DNA of 64,000 nucleotides from Zeus faber (taxonomy: Eukaryota; Chordata; Actinopteri; Zeiformes; Zeidae): positions 9,698,128 to 9,762,127 of the forward strand of contig OY482854.1 in the NCBI GenBank assembly GCA_960531495.1, read 5' to 3'. Below the pieces are notes generated by a model. That model saw only the letters and a list, made by a program, of their open reading frames with translations, ran no database searches and had not been told where the DNA came from. Shown here piece after piece: positions 62,019 to 64,000 of the stretch. The number at the start of each line of letters is the position of its first letter. Within the stretch, counting starts at the first letter, position 1. The position numbers and the translations under genes were made by a program.

Positions 62019-62984
62019 TCAGATGGAGGTCTTGGACCGGGCGCAGGTGGGACAGTCCGAGACGAAGAACCGGATGTCAGGGAGCAGGGTCGGCCACCAG
62101 AAGCGCTGGCGGACGACGGCCAGGGTGCGGGTGATCCCGGTATGGCAGCTGAGGCGGGAGGCATGGGCCCACTGCAGAACCTGGGAGCGTGCGGAGTCAG
62201 GGACGAACAGGTGGTTAGGTGGTCCGGTACCTGGGTCGGGCCGGTGTTCCTGCGCTTGGGTGACAAGGAACTCGATCTCCCAGGTGTGTGTGGTGGCAAG
62301 GCACAGGGGTGGAAGGATGGGTTCTGGATCCCCTGTCTTCTCCTCTGGCGCAAACACATGGGACAGAGCGTCAGTTTTGGTGTTCTTGGTTCCTGGGCGG
62401 TAGGATAGAGAGAAGTTTAACCGGCCAAAAAACATCGCCCACCTGGTCTGCCGGGAGTTGAGCCGATTCGCCGTCCGGATGTAGGCCAAGTTCTTATGAT
62501 CGGTCCAGATAATGAAGATGTGGATTGCTCCCTCAAGCCAGTGGCGCCACTCCTCCAGGGCTAGTTTGACGGCCAGGAGTTCCGGGTTACCCACATCATA
62601 GTTGCGCTCCGCTGGGGTGAGCCTGCGAGACAGAAAGGCACAGGGGTGGAGCTTACCGTCGGTTGGAGAGCGCTGAGAAAGTACTGCTCCTACCCCCGTG
62701 TCTAAAGCGTCCACCTCTACCACGAACTGGAGGTTGGCGTTGGGCTGGGCCAAGACTGGGGCCGACGAAAAGCGGCTCCTGAGGTCGAGGAACACGGCCT
62801 CGGCCGCGGGGGTCCACTTGAAGGCCACTGCGGTGCAGGTAAGGGCTGAGAGGGGAGCGGCGATGCGGCTGAAGTTACGGATGAAGCGCCGGTAGAAGTT
62901 TGCCAACCTGAGGAACCGTTGGAGCTGCTTCCTATTGTCAGGGGTTGGCCACTCCAACACGGCGGCTACCTTCTTGGGGTCCAT
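62019..62984 (-). CDS. Gypsy RNase H and integrase zinc finger
   Basis: 321 open codons. They start in the RT connection ([35 protein letters not shown]), then RNase H with [17 protein letters not shown] (first Asp), [18 protein letters not shown] (the Glu) and [13 protein letters not shown] (Asp). After a linker comes the H2C2 integrase finger with [17 protein letters not shown] and CPTCARSK. It ends at TGA 62,019-62,021, which is in the same frame as the integrase core downstream (61,904), so a single nonsense codon interrupts pol here. Confidence 0.85.
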   Translation of the reverse strand: MDPKKVAAVLEWPTPDNRKQLQRFLRLANFYRRFIRNFSRIAAPLSALTCTAVAFKWTPAAEAVFLDLRSRFSSAPVLAQPNANLQFVVEVDALDTGVGAVLSQRSPTDGKLHPCAFLSRRLTPAERNYDVGNPELLAVKLALEEWRHWLEGAIHIFIIWTDHKNLAYIRTANRLNSRQTRWAMFFGRLNFSLSYRPGTKNTKTDALSHVFAPEEKTGDPEPILPPLCLATTHTWEIEFLVTQAQEHRPDPGTGPPNHLFVPDSARSQVLQWAHASRLSCHTGITRTLAVVRQRFWWPTLLPDIRFFVSDCPTCARSKTSI

Positions 62985-63013
62985 CTCCAGCCTCCCTCGG
63001 CCAATGATGAATC

Positions 63014-63559
63014 CTAGGAAGGAAATGGAAGGAACATGGACGACACACTTCTCGGCCTTAACAGATGGTCCTCCAGAAGGCGCTGCAGCACCAGGCGTAC
63101 ATGTTTTACGTGGTCGGAGAGGGATTTGGAGAAAATCAAGATGTCGTCGAGGTACACAAAGACAAATGAGTTGAGCATGTCCCGGAGGACATCGTTAATT
63201 AGGGCCTGGAAGACCGCTGGGGCATTTGACAGACCAAAGGGCATAACAAGACACTCGAAGTGTCCGAGCGGGGTGTTGAACGTGGTCTTCCACTCGTCCC
63301 CTTCGCAGATGCGGACCAGGTGGCAAGCGTTGCGGAGGTCGAGCTTGGAAAAGTGGGTGGCACCCTGGATGGGGACGAAGACTGAATCCATCAGGGGCAA
63401 GGGGTACTTGTCTTTTATAGTGATGTTGTTAAGTCCCCTGAAGTCAATGCAAGGACGGAGGTTCTTGTCCTTAGCAACAAATAAGAACCCTGCGCCTAGT
63501 GGAGAAGACGAGGGGCGAATAATCCCGGCAGCGAGAGAGTCGCGGATGTAAGTTTCCAT
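63014..63559 (-). CDS. Gypsy reverse transcriptase
   Basis: Motifs in order: [55 protein letters not shown] (catalytic Asp; the usual Y is changed to C-H), [20 protein letters not shown] and the catalytic [13 protein letters not shown] box. All metal-binding aspartates are present. A frameshift at about 63,060, shortly after the box, separates it from RNase H. RT copies the RNA genome of the element in cytoplasmic particles. This domain looks nearly functional, unlike the copy at 46 kb. Confidence 0.85.
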   Translation of the reverse strand: METYIRDSLAAGIIRPSSSPLGAGFLFVAKDKNLRPCIDFRGLNNITIKDKYPLPLMDSVFVPIQGATHFSKLDLRNACHLVRICEGDEWKTTFNTPLGHFECLVMPFGLSNAPAVFQALINDVLRDMLNSFVFVYLDDILIFSKSLSDHVKHVRLVLQRLLEDHLLRPRSVSSMFLPFPS

Positions 63560-63584
63560 GGCCTCCTGTTCGGGCCAGGAGACG

Positions 63585-63974
63585 TTATACAGGCGACTGC
63601 AGGGGAGGGGGGCGCCTGGCAGGAGGTTGATTGCGCAGCCCCCTGACCTCGAGCGGTGCGGGGAGAGGGACGGGTGTCAGCCCTAGCTGGCGTGCTAGTC
63701 CCTGGTCGAGAAAACTCGCATCCGCCCCGGAATCTATGAGAGTGGAGGAAGAGAGTGTTATATCTCCCCACAAGAGGGTAACTGGGAGCAGTGGACGGGA
63801 GAGAGGGTTGGAGCTGGAGCGACCGGAACGTAACCCTACCGAGGAGTCGCCCTCTCGTGGCCGGACCGGGCAGGTGGCTCGGAGGTGTGCCAGCCAGCCG
63901 CAATACAGACAGGCGCCGGTCTGTATGCGCCGTGCTCGCTCCTCGGGGGAGATCGGGGAGTGACCAAGTTGCAT
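63585..63974 (-). CDS. Gypsy gag zinc knuckle and aspartic protease (partial)
   Basis: The frame has a zinc knuckle, [15 protein letters not shown] (C-x2-C-x4-H-x4-C), at about residues 22-36. A protease motif, [13 protein letters not shown], follows at about 80-92, with the D-S-G active site. The knuckle binds element RNA, and the protease cuts the Gag-Pol polyprotein. The frame is separated from the RT frame by a shift between 63,585 and 63,559, and the true start lies beyond the window. The visible catalytic residue is intact. Confidence 0.8.
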   Translation of the reverse strand: MQLGHSPISPEERARRIQTGACLYCGWLAHLRATCPVRPREGDSSVGLRSGRSSSNPLSRPLLPVTLLWGDITLSSSTLIDSGADASFLDQGLARQLGLTPVPLPAPLEVRGLRNQPPARRPPPLQSPV

Positions 63975-64000
63975 TGGCTCGGCATCGGAGAGAGTCGGCG

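Larger units (their letters stand above)
61591..64000 (-). mobile_element. Ty3/gypsy retrotransposon, fairly well preserved pol, runs off the window
   Basis: Read on the minus strand from the right edge: gag zinc knuckle, protease, reverse transcriptase, RNase H, integrase zinc finger and integrase core, in standard Ty3/gypsy order (integrase after RNase H). GC content is much higher than in the flanks. The 3' part of integrase and the 3' LTR are missing at the junction with the hAT remnant near 61,590. The 5' LTR would lie beyond 64,000. Confidence 0.9.

Noticed and set aside
61582-62403. 273-codon open frame on the plus strand
   Set aside because: It lies antisense to the gypsy RNase H-integrase region, which has clear motifs. 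The high GC content keeps the antisense frame open.

Overview
This is vertebrate nuclear DNA, most likely from a ray-finned (teleost) fish. Three things point that way: very dense (CA)n microsatellites, a mixed load of teleost-type mobile elements (Tc1/mariner, hAT, L2/CR1-like and L1-like LINEs, Ty3/gypsy, tRNA-derived SINEs), and a single host coding exon with vertebrate splice signals. There is no prokaryotic-style gene order, rRNA, functional tRNA gene or CRISPR array. Nearly all of the window is intronic or intergenic DNA.

The only host coding exon I can defend is on the minus strand at 42,670-42,828. It encodes a start methionine, a signal peptide and the N-terminus of a testican, best matching SPOCK1. 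Upstream of it (43,020-43,740) lies a CpG-rich, GA/CT-rich block that looks like the promoter and non-coding 5' exon. If so, positions 1 to about 42,670 are the first part of a long intron of that gene, and about 43,800-64,000 is upstream flank. I did not find the next testican exon in the window.

Layout of the intron side. 0.9-3.6 kb holds hAT-like elements with a nested palindromic MITE. 4.2-5.2 kb is a polypurine tract followed by a (CA)n array. 6.57-7.84 kb is copy 1 of a TA-flanked element with 13-bp inverted ends, carrying a broken acidic ORF; copy 2, deleted inside, lies at 20.68-21.49 kb. 22.2-22.6 kb is a second polypurine tract, again followed by (CA)n. 27.8-30.7 kb is an L1-like LINE on the minus strand with a 12-bp target-site duplication, interrupted by a second L1-like LINE on the plus strand. 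31.45-31.6 kb has degenerate telomere-like CCCTAA repeats. 33.65-35.79 kb is a hAT-like element with an 8-bp duplication and another hAT-like element inside it. 39.36-40.25 kb is a tandem duplication built around ACTCTAG heptamer arrays.

Layout of the upstream side. 44.7-46.8 kb is a decayed Ty3/gypsy element on the minus strand, followed by a broken L2/CR1-like LINE on the plus strand (46.8-49.56 kb), which meets the 3' end of a minus-strand LINE tail to tail. 51.88-53.7 kb is a Tc1-like element carrying a solo LTR. 54.5-56.7 kb is a repeat unit broken up by a Tc1 deletion derivative and by an LTR-bracketed block with exon-like sequence on both strands. 60.9-61.58 kb is a hAT (Charlie/ZBED type) deletion derivative abutting a fairly well preserved Ty3/gypsy pol region that runs off the right edge.

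No gene system or operon is visible. The points of most interest are the TA-flanked element family, the LTR-bracketed exon-like block at 55.5-56.6 kb, the nested L1 history, and the testican promoter and first exon. All matches to gene families are from memory and were not checked by database search.
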